A stretch of 42,680 nt of DNA, taken from NCBI GenBank assembly GCA_964631745.1, contig CAZVWV010000010.1:1-42680 (forward strand), given 5' to 3'. The stretch is from CAZVWV01 sp964631745. Lineage in GTDB: Bacteria > Bdellovibrionota_C > UBA2361 > JBGSMV01. The translations under genes and the position numbers were made by a program. Shown here one piece after another: positions 8,468 through 15,714 of this stretch. The notes below the pieces were generated by a model, which was not told the DNA's origin, ran no database searches, and was given only the letters and a program-made list of their open reading frames with translations. The number at the start of each line of letters is the position of its first letter. The stretch's first letter is position 1.

Positions 8468-9139
8468 ATGACCCATACCTTCTATATCATGATTAGCCTA
8501 GGCGGGATGCTGGCCGCGTTAGTCGTGATCTTTGGAGTCATGTTTTTCATAAAGCGGCAGCTCTCCTCGTCTGTTGGATCGGAACGAGACGCCGTAATCG
8601 CAAAAGTTAATACATTAGATAAGGAACTGCGCGAGCTTCTTACTTACGCCGATGGCTACGCCTCAAAGAAACAGTTAGCGCAACTCGAAGCCAGCTTGGC
8701 GCAATCCAAGGCGGACCTCGACCGCGAAAAAGGTAATCTGAAGGCGCTCGAACCTAAGCTCGAGGGCGCGCAAAAGATGGTGGAAGAGAAGGAGACCCAC
8801 CAACAGGAGTTAAAATCCGCCAAAGAGGAAGATGAGCTCAAGATGAAAGAGCTGATGGACCACTTTGAGACCATATCGAGCGAGTCTATCGGGTTAGAAC
8901 AGGCCTTAGCCCAATCCATGAAAAACTTGGATCAGTTAATGGCCGAGGTCACCTTGACCGCCGATCAGCGCGCAGTGCTGCAAGAGCTATCCAATTCGCT
9001 CTCCAACGCCGGATCAACTTTACGTGAGCTTATAGTCGAGTACGATACGCTAAACGAACGCCTGAATATGCTCACGCAGCAGCTGATGGACCTTGAAGAA
9101 GAGTACACAAAATTGGTGGAAAGACAGCTGGGAGAGTAG
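8468..9139 (+). CDS. Membrane-anchored coiled-coil protein
   Basis: The 223-residue protein is not assigned to a named family. A single N-terminal membrane helix lies at about 7-28 (IMISLGGMLAALVVIFGVMFF), then an almost uninterrupted charged helix rich in Glu, Lys, Leu and Gln to the C-terminus, with heptad spacing expected of a coiled coil (about 45-223). It lies 39 bases after gspN with only a weak AAGG upstream, so it may belong to the gsp transcript. The topology suggests an inner-membrane protein with a long rod, either cytoplasmic or periplasmic. A role alongside secretion is only inferred from position. Confidence 0.7.
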   Translation: MTHTFYIMISLGGMLAALVVIFGVMFFIKRQLSSSVGSERDAVIAKVNTLDKELRELLTYADGYASKKQLAQLEASLAQSKADLDREKGNLKALEPKLEGAQKMVEEKETHQQELKSAKEEDELKMKELMDHFETISSESIGLEQALAQSMKNLDQLMAEVTLTADQRAVLQELSNSLSNAGSTLRELIVEYDTLNERLNMLTQQLMDLEEEYTKLVERQLGE

Positions 9140-9148
9140 GCACTCCCA
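9129..9148 (+). terminator. Weak hairpin at the end of the coiled-coil gene
   Basis: TGGGAG / CTCCCA form a 6-bp stem with an 8-base loop that spans the stop codon of the coiled-coil gene. No T-run follows, so it would be a poor intrinsic terminator. It marks the likely end of the gsp transcript. Confidence 0.3.
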
Positions 9149-9167
9149 AGTCGGCACCAGATTTTCC

Positions 9168-9196
9168 TTGCGAAGCGCTGTGTTTTCCTGTATTAT
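9168..9196 (+). promoter_or_regulatory. Candidate sigma-70 promoter for the 101-aa gene
   Basis: TTGCGA at 9168-9173, a 17-base spacer and TATTAT at 9191-9196. Spacing is ideal and the -10 is 5 of 6. Transcription would start near 9203 and include the 15-bp repeats in an 80-base leader. Confidence 0.4.
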
Positions 9197-9217
9197 CTGT
9201 TGTTCTATCAATACCAA

Positions 9218-9259
9218 CTAAATTTTGTTCTGCTAAATTTTGTTCTACTAAATTTTACT
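9218..9259 (+). repeat. 15-bp tandem repeat, 2.8 copies, in a 5' leader
   Basis: The unit CTAAATTTTGTTCTG is repeated at 9218-9232, 9233-9247 (last base changed) and 9248-9259 (partial). It lies between the candidate promoter and the start of the small winged-helix-like gene. AT-rich. Confidence 0.9.
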
Positions 9260-9282
9260 GTCGAGAAGGATTTCGAGGAGTT

Positions 9283-9588
9283 ATGTCAGAAGAAGCCGCC
9301 GAAAACGATAAAAACATTAGTAAAAGCCACATCAATCAGATTCTTGTTTTAAGAACCATGAATCAAAAAGAGCCCGGCACTGCTGAGCCTCGTACCTTAC
9401 AGATCGATGAGATTTCAGAACAGTCCGGATTACGCGACGATCGTGAAACGCAACGTAACCTTTTCATTCTCGAAGGACAAAAACTGGTCTCTCCACAACC
9501 TGACGGAGATTTTACCTCTAAGAGCTGGGTAATTACTCCGCACGGATTGATGGTGCTTAAGACGATCAAGAAAGCTGTGGTCTTGTAA
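9283..9588 (+). CDS. Small winged-helix-like protein
   Basis: The 101-residue protein is of unknown function. Secondary-structure pattern: helix (SHINQILVLRTMNQ), a variable loop, helix (LQIDEISEQSGL), a second helix with RETQRNLFILEGQKLVSP, and a beta-hairpin (KSWVITPHGLMVLKTI). This is the layout of a minimal winged helix; LTPHG-type ends occur in MarR/PadR-like domains. A strong GAGGAG ribosome site lies just upstream of ATG 9283. It is monocistronic. It may be a transcriptional regulator, but no DNA-binding signature is certain. Confidence 0.6.
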   Translation: MSEEAAENDKNISKSHINQILVLRTMNQKEPGTAEPRTLQIDEISEQSGLRDDRETQRNLFILEGQKLVSPQPDGDFTSKSWVITPHGLMVLKTIKKAVVL

Positions 9589-9680
9589 TCTATTTAGCGG
9601 CTATTTGAACCTTGGTTAGAAACGTCCCTTAAGGACATACCTACTCACTATTCCAGGGTAACTCCGAGTCTGAATTGACC

Positions 9681-9820
9681 GACTCCGTGTGCCTCCGTGA
9701 CCTCCGTGGTAAAATTGCTCAGATTAAAATTGCTCAGAGTGAAATTGCTCAGAGTGAAATTTTCAGAGTGAAATTTTCAGAATTTTTTATCACTGAGGTC
9801 ATGGAGATACCCGGAGCAGG
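9681..9820. repeat. CTCCGTG palindrome, copy 1, with expanded loop
   Basis: Left arm 9681-9714 (ACTCCGTGTGCCTCCGTGAC followed by CTCCGTGGTAAAA) is complementary, with a few mismatches, to the right arm 9783-9820 (ATCACTGAGGTCATGGAGAT and on). The same arms occur at 24969-25051. The loop here is about 70 bases made of tandem repeats. It lies in the convergent gap between the 101-aa gene and fbp and would fold into a large hairpin on either strand, so it may act as a bidirectional terminator. Confidence 0.85.
9711..9785. repeat. 15-bp and 14-bp tandem repeats inside the palindrome loop
   Basis: Three units like AAAATTGCTCAGAGT (9711-9755) are followed by two shortened 14-base units (GAAATTTTCAGAGT) and a degenerate last one. 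The change from 15 to 14 bases shows that a 1-base-shorter variant was itself duplicated. This fills the loop of palindrome copy 1. Confidence 0.85.
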
Positions 9821-9855
9821 AAAACGCCCTAAGCTTACGAACAATTACTTAAGAA

Positions 9856-10863
9856 CTAACCAAGCACCTCACGCCTATACCATTCGACCTCGAATTTACT
9901 TCCAATGATAAGCGCCGACCTCTGATGGATGTCACTCGGTACGATATCTAGAATGGCCTCGGGCCCATTGATAGCGGCACCGCCAGCCTGCTCTGCGATA
10001 AATGCGAGCGGTAGGCATTCGTATAACAGGCGCAGTTTACCGTTTGGATAATTCTTACCAGCCGGGTAAATATAGATGCCCCCCTTCTTTAGATTTCTAT
10101 CGAAATCCGCCACAAGCGAGCCCACATAGCGCGATGAATACGGAGTTCCGAGTGCCTTATCCTCAATCTTTAATTTATCGATAAAGCTGCGAACTCTCGG
10201 ATCCCAAGAGAGCACTTGCCCTTCATTGATGCTGTAAATCTTCCCTTTTTCGGGCATCTTTGTGGTTTCCTCGGTCAGCACGAATTCCCCTATCCCAGGA
10301 TCGAATAGAAAGCTATGCACGCCGTCTCCGGCTGAATAAACGAAACATGTTTTGGAGCCATAAACCGCGTATCCGGCGGCCACGATATTGCGGCCGCTCT
10401 GCAAATAATCGTCAGCCGATGCCGATTTGGAGTTAGCTTTCTTCTTAAAGATACAAAAGATGGTCCCGACTGGAATATTTGAGCCGAGATTGCTAGAGCC
10501 GTCCAGCGGATCAAAAGCGACTACATATTTCTTGGCTAGTTTGCTGGCGGATTCCTTATCGGCCGCGACTACGCTGTCTCGCTCTTCCGAAACCAGCAAC
10601 CCAAAATGTCCCGAGGAACCCAGCACCGAACATAGAATCTCATCAGCTTCCCGATCAAGGATCTGAGTTTCCTCACCCTGCACATTGATCTGCCCCGTAC
10701 TGCCGTACAGCCCCTTAAAGGGCGCCGTTTCCACCAGTCGCGCAATCATCTTTACGCCCAAAACAATCGCCGAAAGCAGATCCGACAACTCGCCTGTGGT
10801 ACGATTATGAGATCGCTCCTGGCTATAAATGAATCGTTCCAATGTTTTTGCCGGTCCCATCAT
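9856..10863 (-). CDS. fbp: Class I fructose-1,6-bisphosphatase
   Basis: Hydrolyses fructose 1,6-bisphosphate to fructose 6-phosphate in gluconeogenesis; cytoplasmic, magnesium-dependent. Metal-binding residues are visible as E93-E94 (VSEERD) and D118/D121 in the family signature FDPLDGSSN at 117-125. The sugar-phosphate region KLRLLYECLPLAFIAEQAGG lies near residue 285. 335 residues matches class I enzymes. ATG start at 10863 has a GAGGGGG ribosome site. It is the last gene of the minus-strand series; a long inverted repeat separates it from the upstream kinase gene. Confidence 0.95.
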   Translation of the reverse strand: MMGPAKTLERFIYSQERSHNRTTGELSDLLSAIVLGVKMIARLVETAPFKGLYGSTGQINVQGEETQILDREADEILCSVLGSSGHFGLLVSEERDSVVAADKESASKLAKKYVVAFDPLDGSSNLGSNIPVGTIFCIFKKKANSKSASADDYLQSGRNIVAAGYAVYGSKTCFVYSAGDGVHSFLFDPGIGEFVLTEETTKMPEKGKIYSINEGQVLSWDPRVRSFIDKLKIEDKALGTPYSSRYVGSLVADFDRNLKKGGIYIYPAGKNYPNGKLRLLYECLPLAFIAEQAGGAAINGPEAILDIVPSDIHQRSALIIGSKFEVEWYRREVLG

Positions 10864-11001
10864 GCTGCCCCCTCGTTCACGTGTTCAAATTCTGTGACAT
10901 TTTAGTAAATTGGGCGTGAAATACAACTGCTTAAAGTCTGGCAATTTCACTCCGCCGTCGCTCCCCACTAAAATTACGGGAAATGGTTTCAATAAGCTAC
11001 G

Positions 11002-11063
11002 GCGAGACGTAGTTGCTCAACGGAGGGTTCCGCCCCTACTTTTTGAGCAACTACGTATCTCGC
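11002..11063 (-). terminator. Long inverted repeat between ntrY-like gene and fbp
   Basis: GCGAGACGTAGTTGCTCAA at 11002-11020 pairs with 11043-11063 over 19 base pairs with one 2-base bulge. The loop is 22 bases and GC-rich. The right arm contains the stop codon of the kinase gene (11051-11053). No T-run follows on either side, so it may act as an RNA-stability or Rho-linked element rather than a simple intrinsic terminator. Confidence 0.7.
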
Positions 11064-13213
11064 GGCGAAATCGGCAGCTCTACAATAAACTTAGCCCCGC
11101 GCGGATTATTGTCATACAAACGGATGTTGCCTTGGTGTTCAGAGACTATGGAGCTAACGATGGCCAGTCCTAGGCCAGTGCCTTTTTGCTTCGTGGTAAA
11201 ATACGGATCGAAAATACGGGAGCGTTCCCCTGGTTTTATCCCGGGCCCGTTATCCGAGACTTCAAAACTTGCTGTCTTGGTGCTTCGATCATAAGCGCTC
11301 TTAATAGTTACACGGCCCTGCTGCGGTAAATCAGAATCTTTACTGATCGAATCAACCGCATTTTCGATTAAATTTATAACCACCCGCCGAATCTGCTCGC
11401 GATCAACCCGCACATCCGGCATGCGATTATCGCCGATAAATTGAAAAACGATATTGGAATGGCTTTCGGCATAGGGAGCCAGGGCGTCGGCCAGTAAGAC
11501 ATTCAAGTTGGCCGTCGAAAATTCTGCAGCCGGCATGCGCGCAAAATTTGAAAACTCATTGGCCAGGCGCTTTATTGAATCTACATTTTCCACGATCGAC
11601 TGCACACTCTCGCTCACATTCGAGTCCCCCCCGCTGCCCCCCAGTAGTTTCTGCAAGCGCTGGGCCGAGAGTTGAATTGGGGTTAGTGGATTTTTAATCT
11701 CATGAGCGATTCGTTGTGCCACTTCCTTCCACACCGCCATACTTTGCGCCTTGGCTAGCTCGGTGATGTCGTCCAGTAAGACCAAGCTCCCCAAAACCTG
11801 GGCATCAGCGCCCACGATGCGGCCCGCCGTACAAATAATCTTCAATTCGCGCCCCGCGCGTTCAAGCAAGAGCTCCCGCTCGATAATGTTCGCGCCCTTT
11901 TCCTGAATGATAGGAAGTCTTTCAACCTCCATCAGAAGCTCCCGTAAGCCTGCATACATCTCCCCTTCCAAGCTGGGCGATATTAGATTCCCCGTTAGAT
12001 CGTCTTCAAAACCTAGTAAAGAAGTGGCGGCACCATTAATAGCGCTGACGCGTCCGTCTCGATCCAAGGCTATTACCCCGACTGCGAGATTGGCCAAGAC
12101 CGTCTCCAAATACAGCCGCCGACGTTCTGCTACTTCTCTAGAACTCTTGATGTCCTGAGCCATCTTATTAAAAGATTGAACTAATGACCCGATCTCGTCA
12201 TCGCCGCCCGCCTCAATGGTGACGTCATAGTTTCCGCTGGCAATCGAGCGCGTGCCCTCCGCGAGTTTTTGAATCGGAATAGCGATGATGCGGGCCACGT
12301 AAAATCCGGTCCAAATGGCCGCAAACAAGATCGATCCAGTCACAAGGGCTAGCATCAGATGATACCCGGATCGATGCTCACCTTTGAAGAACTTAAGCTG
12401 CTGATACTCTTTATACGCGTTACTAACCTGGGCTAGGGCCTGTACCAACTCAGGACTAACGCGCGTAATCATGAGCAGCACAACCGTGTCGGCTTTCATG
12501 GCTAGCGGTGAATAGGCTTCTATAAACTGTCCGCCTTCCTTCTCTTTCGACAATACCGTAATCTCGGAGTTAAGAGCCTTTTGCACGGCTTCGCCATTAG
12601 GAGAAGGCTCACGCAGATTGTCAACAAGCGCGGCAGCGTTGTGCACGTCATACAGTATCTTTCCTTCCTGGCTGATGATCTTTATGCCGAAAAGCTCGCG
12701 TGCTTTGCGCTCCCCTTCCAGCAACGCTTCAAGTTCCTTGGGCGGCAACCTATCGTCAATAGCCTCCAATCTTCGCCGAAACTCCAAGGCTTCCGAGCGC
12801 AGCTCCGACTTCAACTCGGAAAACCTCACACGAGCAACGTCCAGGGCAGCCTCCACCGCATGCTCAACCTGCCCGCCAAACCAGCCCTCAATCGCATTCG
12901 TTAATAGTCCGCTGGCCATAACATACAGTATGGCGGTAGGAATCAGGGTTAAGGTCACGAACGCAAAAACTAATTTTAATTTAAGCGCTGATCCTAAGAT
13001 TCTACGCTTTCTGTCAAAAACTAGTTTGACTACGTTTCTGCCAATCAGAAAGGCCAAGACGCATAGTAAAACTAAATTAAGATTGATAACGGCTAAAAGA
13101 GTATAGTTACCAGTGGCTTCACGGGCGTCGTCGCCTCGCTCTAAATAGACCCCAGCCAAAATCAAAGCGGCTAGAGCTACCAATAGCAGTACGGTCTTAC
13201 GTAATCGTGACAT
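11051..13213 (-). CDS. ntrY: NtrY-like sensor histidine kinase
   Basis: 720-residue inner-membrane kinase with the NtrY layout: membrane spans at about 7-24, 38-58, 80-102 and 284-308, a large extracytoplasmic segment (about 103-283), HAMP at 308-360, PAS at about 370-470, HisKA with the phospho-accepting H504 in AHEIKNPLTP, and a HATPase domain with N box (NLIENAVDS), G1 (DNGPGI), F box (IFDPYFTT) and G2 (GTGLGLAI). NtrY normally phosphorylates the AAA+ sigma-54 activator NtrX. No ntrX is adjacent. The DUF4390-like gene upstream is a known NtrY neighbour, supporting the call. Upstream ribosome site is weak. Confidence 0.85.
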   Translation of the reverse strand: MSRLRKTVLLLVALAALILAGVYLERGDDAREATGNYTLLAVINLNLVLLCVLAFLIGRNVVKLVFDRKRRILGSALKLKLVFAFVTLTLIPTAILYVMASGLLTNAIEGWFGGQVEHAVEAALDVARVRFSELKSELRSEALEFRRRLEAIDDRLPPKELEALLEGERKARELFGIKIISQEGKILYDVHNAAALVDNLREPSPNGEAVQKALNSEITVLSKEKEGGQFIEAYSPLAMKADTVVLLMITRVSPELVQALAQVSNAYKEYQQLKFFKGEHRSGYHLMLALVTGSILFAAIWTGFYVARIIAIPIQKLAEGTRSIASGNYDVTIEAGGDDEIGSLVQSFNKMAQDIKSSREVAERRRLYLETVLANLAVGVIALDRDGRVSAINGAATSLLGFEDDLTGNLISPSLEGEMYAGLRELLMEVERLPIIQEKGANIIERELLLERAGRELKIICTAGRIVGADAQVLGSLVLLDDITELAKAQSMAVWKEVAQRIAHEIKNPLTPIQLSAQRLQKLLGGSGGDSNVSESVQSIVENVDSIKRLANEFSNFARMPAAEFSTANLNVLLADALAPYAESHSNIVFQFIGDNRMPDVRVDREQIRRVVINLIENAVDSISKDSDLPQQGRVTIKSAYDRSTKTASFEVSDNGPGIKPGERSRIFDPYFTTKQKGTGLGLAIVSSIVSEHQGNIRLYDNNPRGAKFIVELPISPRDT

Positions 13214-13262
13214 AATTTTGGTCCGTGAAGCGGGGCAAAACCATTCAAACCCACCACTCCAT

Positions 13263-13301
13263 CTCTACAGCCCAACTCTACTGCCCAACTCTACAGCGCC
13301 A
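13263..13301. repeat. 13-bp tandem repeat x3
   Basis: The unit CTCTACAGCCCAA is repeated at 13263-13275, 13276-13288 and 13289-13301, with small changes. It occupies the 104-base gap between the DUF4390-like gene and the kinase gene, both on the minus strand. Confidence 0.9.
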
Positions 13302-13317
13302 GGCTGAACACCCGAAG

Positions 13318-13890
13318 CTATTTATCTAACTCAAAGTCCAACCAGCCGGAGTTGAAACCGCTAACCTTCACCATACCTAACGTCAGGAAATATCCGATCT
13401 TCGCAAGCGCCTCGCTGTATTCCCCACGGCACTCTCCTAAAACACGCAAACTGACATACCGTCCGCTGCGGTCCATAAACTTAATGTCGCTCTGCGAAAG
13501 ATACGATAATGGTAAAGCGGGAATGTGCGAGACCTGGTCTATGGCACGTTCCTTTGAGTCGAAACTCTCTGAAATTTCATCTTCTTCATCCCCGTGCCGA
13601 TCAGTCATGACGTTGTAAGTCTGAGAAACCGCGTCATACTGGATCGATTGGAAGATTAGCCGTCTATCCTTACAGGCATTGAACCAAATACTTCGTCGGC
13701 TGCAAAAGGAGAGTTCGTATCTGTATCGAACTTCCAAACCAGAGGATAAACAACGATCAAGCACCTCATTTTGAGCGGTAATCTTGATCTCAAGCGCCTC
13801 GCGTTTATCATCGGTCCAGCGCACTGAGAGATCCACGAGCGGGGGTACGACAAACAGGACTGGAATCAGAATCTGAAGTAGCTTAAACAT
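13318..13890 (-). CDS. DUF4390-like secreted/anchored protein
   Basis: 190 residues from ATG 13890, four bases after the ruvB stop. The frame is open further into ruvB, but the internal ATG gives a credible N-terminal signal or anchor (MFKLLQILIPVLFVVPPLVD) with AAGG and GGAG upstream. The pattern (a first strand, then EVLDRCLSSGLEVRYRYELSF, FQSIQYDAVSQTYNV, and a final SGWLDFELDK) resembles DUF4390, a periplasmic protein family encoded next to NtrY in many proteobacteria. It is followed by the ntrY-like gene. Function unknown; it may modulate the sensor domain. Family assignment is by eye. Confidence 0.6.
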   Translation of the reverse strand: MFKLLQILIPVLFVVPPLVDLSVRWTDDKREALEIKITAQNEVLDRCLSSGLEVRYRYELSFCSRRSIWFNACKDRRLIFQSIQYDAVSQTYNVMTDRHGDEEDEISESFDSKERAIDQVSHIPALPLSYLSQSDIKFMDRSGRYVSLRVLGECRGEYSEALAKIGYFLTLGMVKVSGFNSGWLDFELDK

Positions 13891-13894
13891 AACC

Positions 13895-15028
13895 TTAAAA
13901 GAGAGCTCCCTGTCGGTTGTTGGGAACGCTGCGCCCCAAATGTTGATAAGCCGACGTGGTAGCCTCGCGCCCACGCTTTGTGCGCGCAAGTAATCCCTCT
14001 TGCACTAGGAATGGCTCGTACACGTCTTCTAAAGTATTTTTCTCTTCGCCCACTGCAACAGCTATGGTCTCAACCCCCACGGGTCCGCCTGAGAATTTGT
14101 CTATGATGGTAGTGAGGATCATACGATCCATCTGATCGAGTCCGCGCTCATCGATATCAAGCAATTTGAGAGCAGCCTTAGCGGCTTCAATACCAATTAC
14201 GCCGGGCGAAGTCTGTTCCACAAAATCACGCACTCTCTTTAATATGCGATTGGCGATACGCGGCGTGCCGCGCGCCCGACGGGCGATCTCCAACGCCGCC
14301 AGTTCATCAATTTTTACACTAAGTATCTGGGCAGAACGCTGAATAATTAGCTTCAACTCCTGCGGCGCATAAAAATTCAATCGAAACGACATTCCAAAGC
14401 GGTCTCGAAGCGGAGAAGTCAAAAGACCGGTGCGGGTTGTGGCCCCCACCAGAGTGAAAGGTTTCAACTCGATCTTTACTGAACGCGCCGAGGGCCCCTG
14501 CCCAACGAGAATATCCAGCTCAAAATCTTCCATCCCCGGATAGAGTATCTCTTCGACGACACGCGGCAGACGGTGGATTTCATCTATGAAGAGCACATCT
14601 TTAGCCTGCAAAGAAGTTAGGATGGCAGCTAAATCTCCGGGACGTTCGATCACGGGTCCGGATGTGGCTTTGAAACCAACTCCCAATTGACTCGAAACTA
14701 TGCGCGCCAAAGAAGTTTTGCCGAGCCCCGGAGGACCATGCAAGAGCACATGATCGAGCGCTTGGCCACGTTTCTGCGCCGCTTTGCAAGCTATCAGAAG
14801 ATTCTCCTTAACCGATTCCTGACCAACGTACTCGGCAAAGTGGCTCGGTCTTAAATTCTCGACAACACGCGTATCCTCCGCCGACTCCTGCGGTGTTAAG
14901 GCAGAAAGCCCCATCCAAGTTTCGATGTCGGCACTTGCGCTTCCCGGTAGCAACCGTTCCGCTGCTGGGTTAGCGGCGCTATTCGATGGTAGATTTTCTG
15001 AAGACGAACCGTTCTCAGACTCAGACAT
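13895..15028 (-). CDS. ruvB: Holliday junction helicase motor RuvB
   Basis: AAA+ hexameric motor that drives branch migration with RuvA. Walker A GPPGLGKTS at 98-106, Walker B FIDEIHR at 147-153, sensor 1 (GATTRTGLLTSPLRDRFG), and the C-terminal winged helix (GGPVGVETIA). At 377 residues it is about 40 longer than E. coli RuvB because of a Ser/Asn/Glu-rich, probably disordered N-terminus (about 1-50). It overlaps the ruvA 3' end by 8 bases, so the two are coupled. No ruvC is in the window. Confidence 0.97.
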   Translation of the reverse strand: MSESENGSSSENLPSNSAANPAAERLLPGSASADIETWMGLSALTPQESAEDTRVVENLRPSHFAEYVGQESVKENLLIACKAAQKRGQALDHVLLHGPPGLGKTSLARIVSSQLGVGFKATSGPVIERPGDLAAILTSLQAKDVLFIDEIHRLPRVVEEILYPGMEDFELDILVGQGPSARSVKIELKPFTLVGATTRTGLLTSPLRDRFGMSFRLNFYAPQELKLIIQRSAQILSVKIDELAALEIARRARGTPRIANRILKRVRDFVEQTSPGVIGIEAAKAALKLLDIDERGLDQMDRMILTTIIDKFSGGPVGVETIAVAVGEEKNTLEDVYEPFLVQEGLLARTKRGREATTSAYQHLGRSVPNNRQGALF

Positions 15029-15620
15029 AGCGCAGAGCCTCCCTCACCATCTCGCCCGCGTTGGAAGTGGGTAACACCGCACCGCTTTTCTCAGCGGCTG
15101 TTATGGCGCGCTCTGCCTCGGCTCGAGAAAAGCCCAAAGCCGCAAGCGCATCAATCGCATCACGGGCCACGTTAACCGACATGCGCTCCACGCCCAGCCG
15201 TTCGAACTGCGCTTCCAGCGCGTATTCACCCACCTTATCTCTGAGCTCCACTAAAATTCTCTCAGCCGTCTTGCGACCGATGCCTAGTGATTGAAGTCCA
15301 GCTAAATCGGAAGCGGCGATATGCTTCAGCAGCTCGCGCTTATCAGCCTTCGAAATTATATCGGAAGCGGTCTTGGGTCCGATGCCTTTCACCTTGGTTA
15401 GAAGCAAGAATGCCTGCTTTTCAAGCTTATCGGCAAATCCGTAAAGCCTGATGGCGTCCTCCTTGACCTCTGTATAAACAACGACAGTTGCAGTCATTTC
15501 AAGACTTAGACGCGAAACGCATGCGGAGCTAGCGATCACCTCATACGCAACCCCACCCACATCGAGAGCCACAAACGTTCCAAAAATATCAACAACTTTA
15601 CCAGTTAAAGCGCAAATCAC
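15021..15620 (-). CDS. ruvA: Holliday junction-binding protein RuvA
   Basis: Tetrameric DNA-junction binding subunit of RuvAB. The OB-fold domain (MICALTGKVVDIFGTFVALDVGGVAYEV) covers about 1-62, two helix-hairpin-helix motifs follow (KVKGIGPKTA and LQSLGIGRKTA), and domain III, which contacts RuvB, is at about 155-199. 199 residues is standard. Start is GTG at 15620 with an AGGAG ribosome site 8 bases upstream. First gene of the ruvA-ruvB-DUF4390-ntrY series, divergent from the PBP gene. Confidence 0.97.
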   Translation of the reverse strand: MICALTGKVVDIFGTFVALDVGGVAYEVIASSACVSRLSLEMTATVVVYTEVKEDAIRLYGFADKLEKQAFLLLTKVKGIGPKTASDIISKADKRELLKHIAASDLAGLQSLGIGRKTAERILVELRDKVGEYALEAQFERLGVERMSVNVARDAIDALAALGFSRAEAERAITAAEKSGAVLPTSNAGEMVREALRYV

Positions 15621-15673
15621 TACAGCACTCCTTGTCCGAATCTGAGTAACAGATCTAACATAGCCCCTAGGCC

Positions 15674-15703
15674 TTGACTACCTCGGCTATGGGCCACCAT
15701 AGT
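15674..15703 (+). promoter_or_regulatory. Candidate sigma-70 promoter for the PBP gene
   Basis: TTGACT at 15674-15679, 18-base spacer, CATAGT at 15698-15703. The start site would fall near 15710, only about five bases before the ATG at 15715, which has no Shine-Dalgarno, so the transcript may be effectively leaderless. Confidence 0.35.
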
Positions 15704-15714
15704 AACTAGCTGGA

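Noticed and set aside
9711..9785. CRISPR-like repeat array
   Set aside because: Units are 14-15 bases with no spacers, in direct tandem; this is a simple tandem repeat.
9675..9908. 77-residue open frame
   Set aside because: It runs through tandem repeats and the palindrome and into the fbp coding region; its residues are repeat products (KIAQIKIAQSEIAQ).
13891..13989. N-terminal extension of the DUF4390-like protein
   Set aside because: It lies inside ruvB; the internal ATG gives a signal-like N-terminus.
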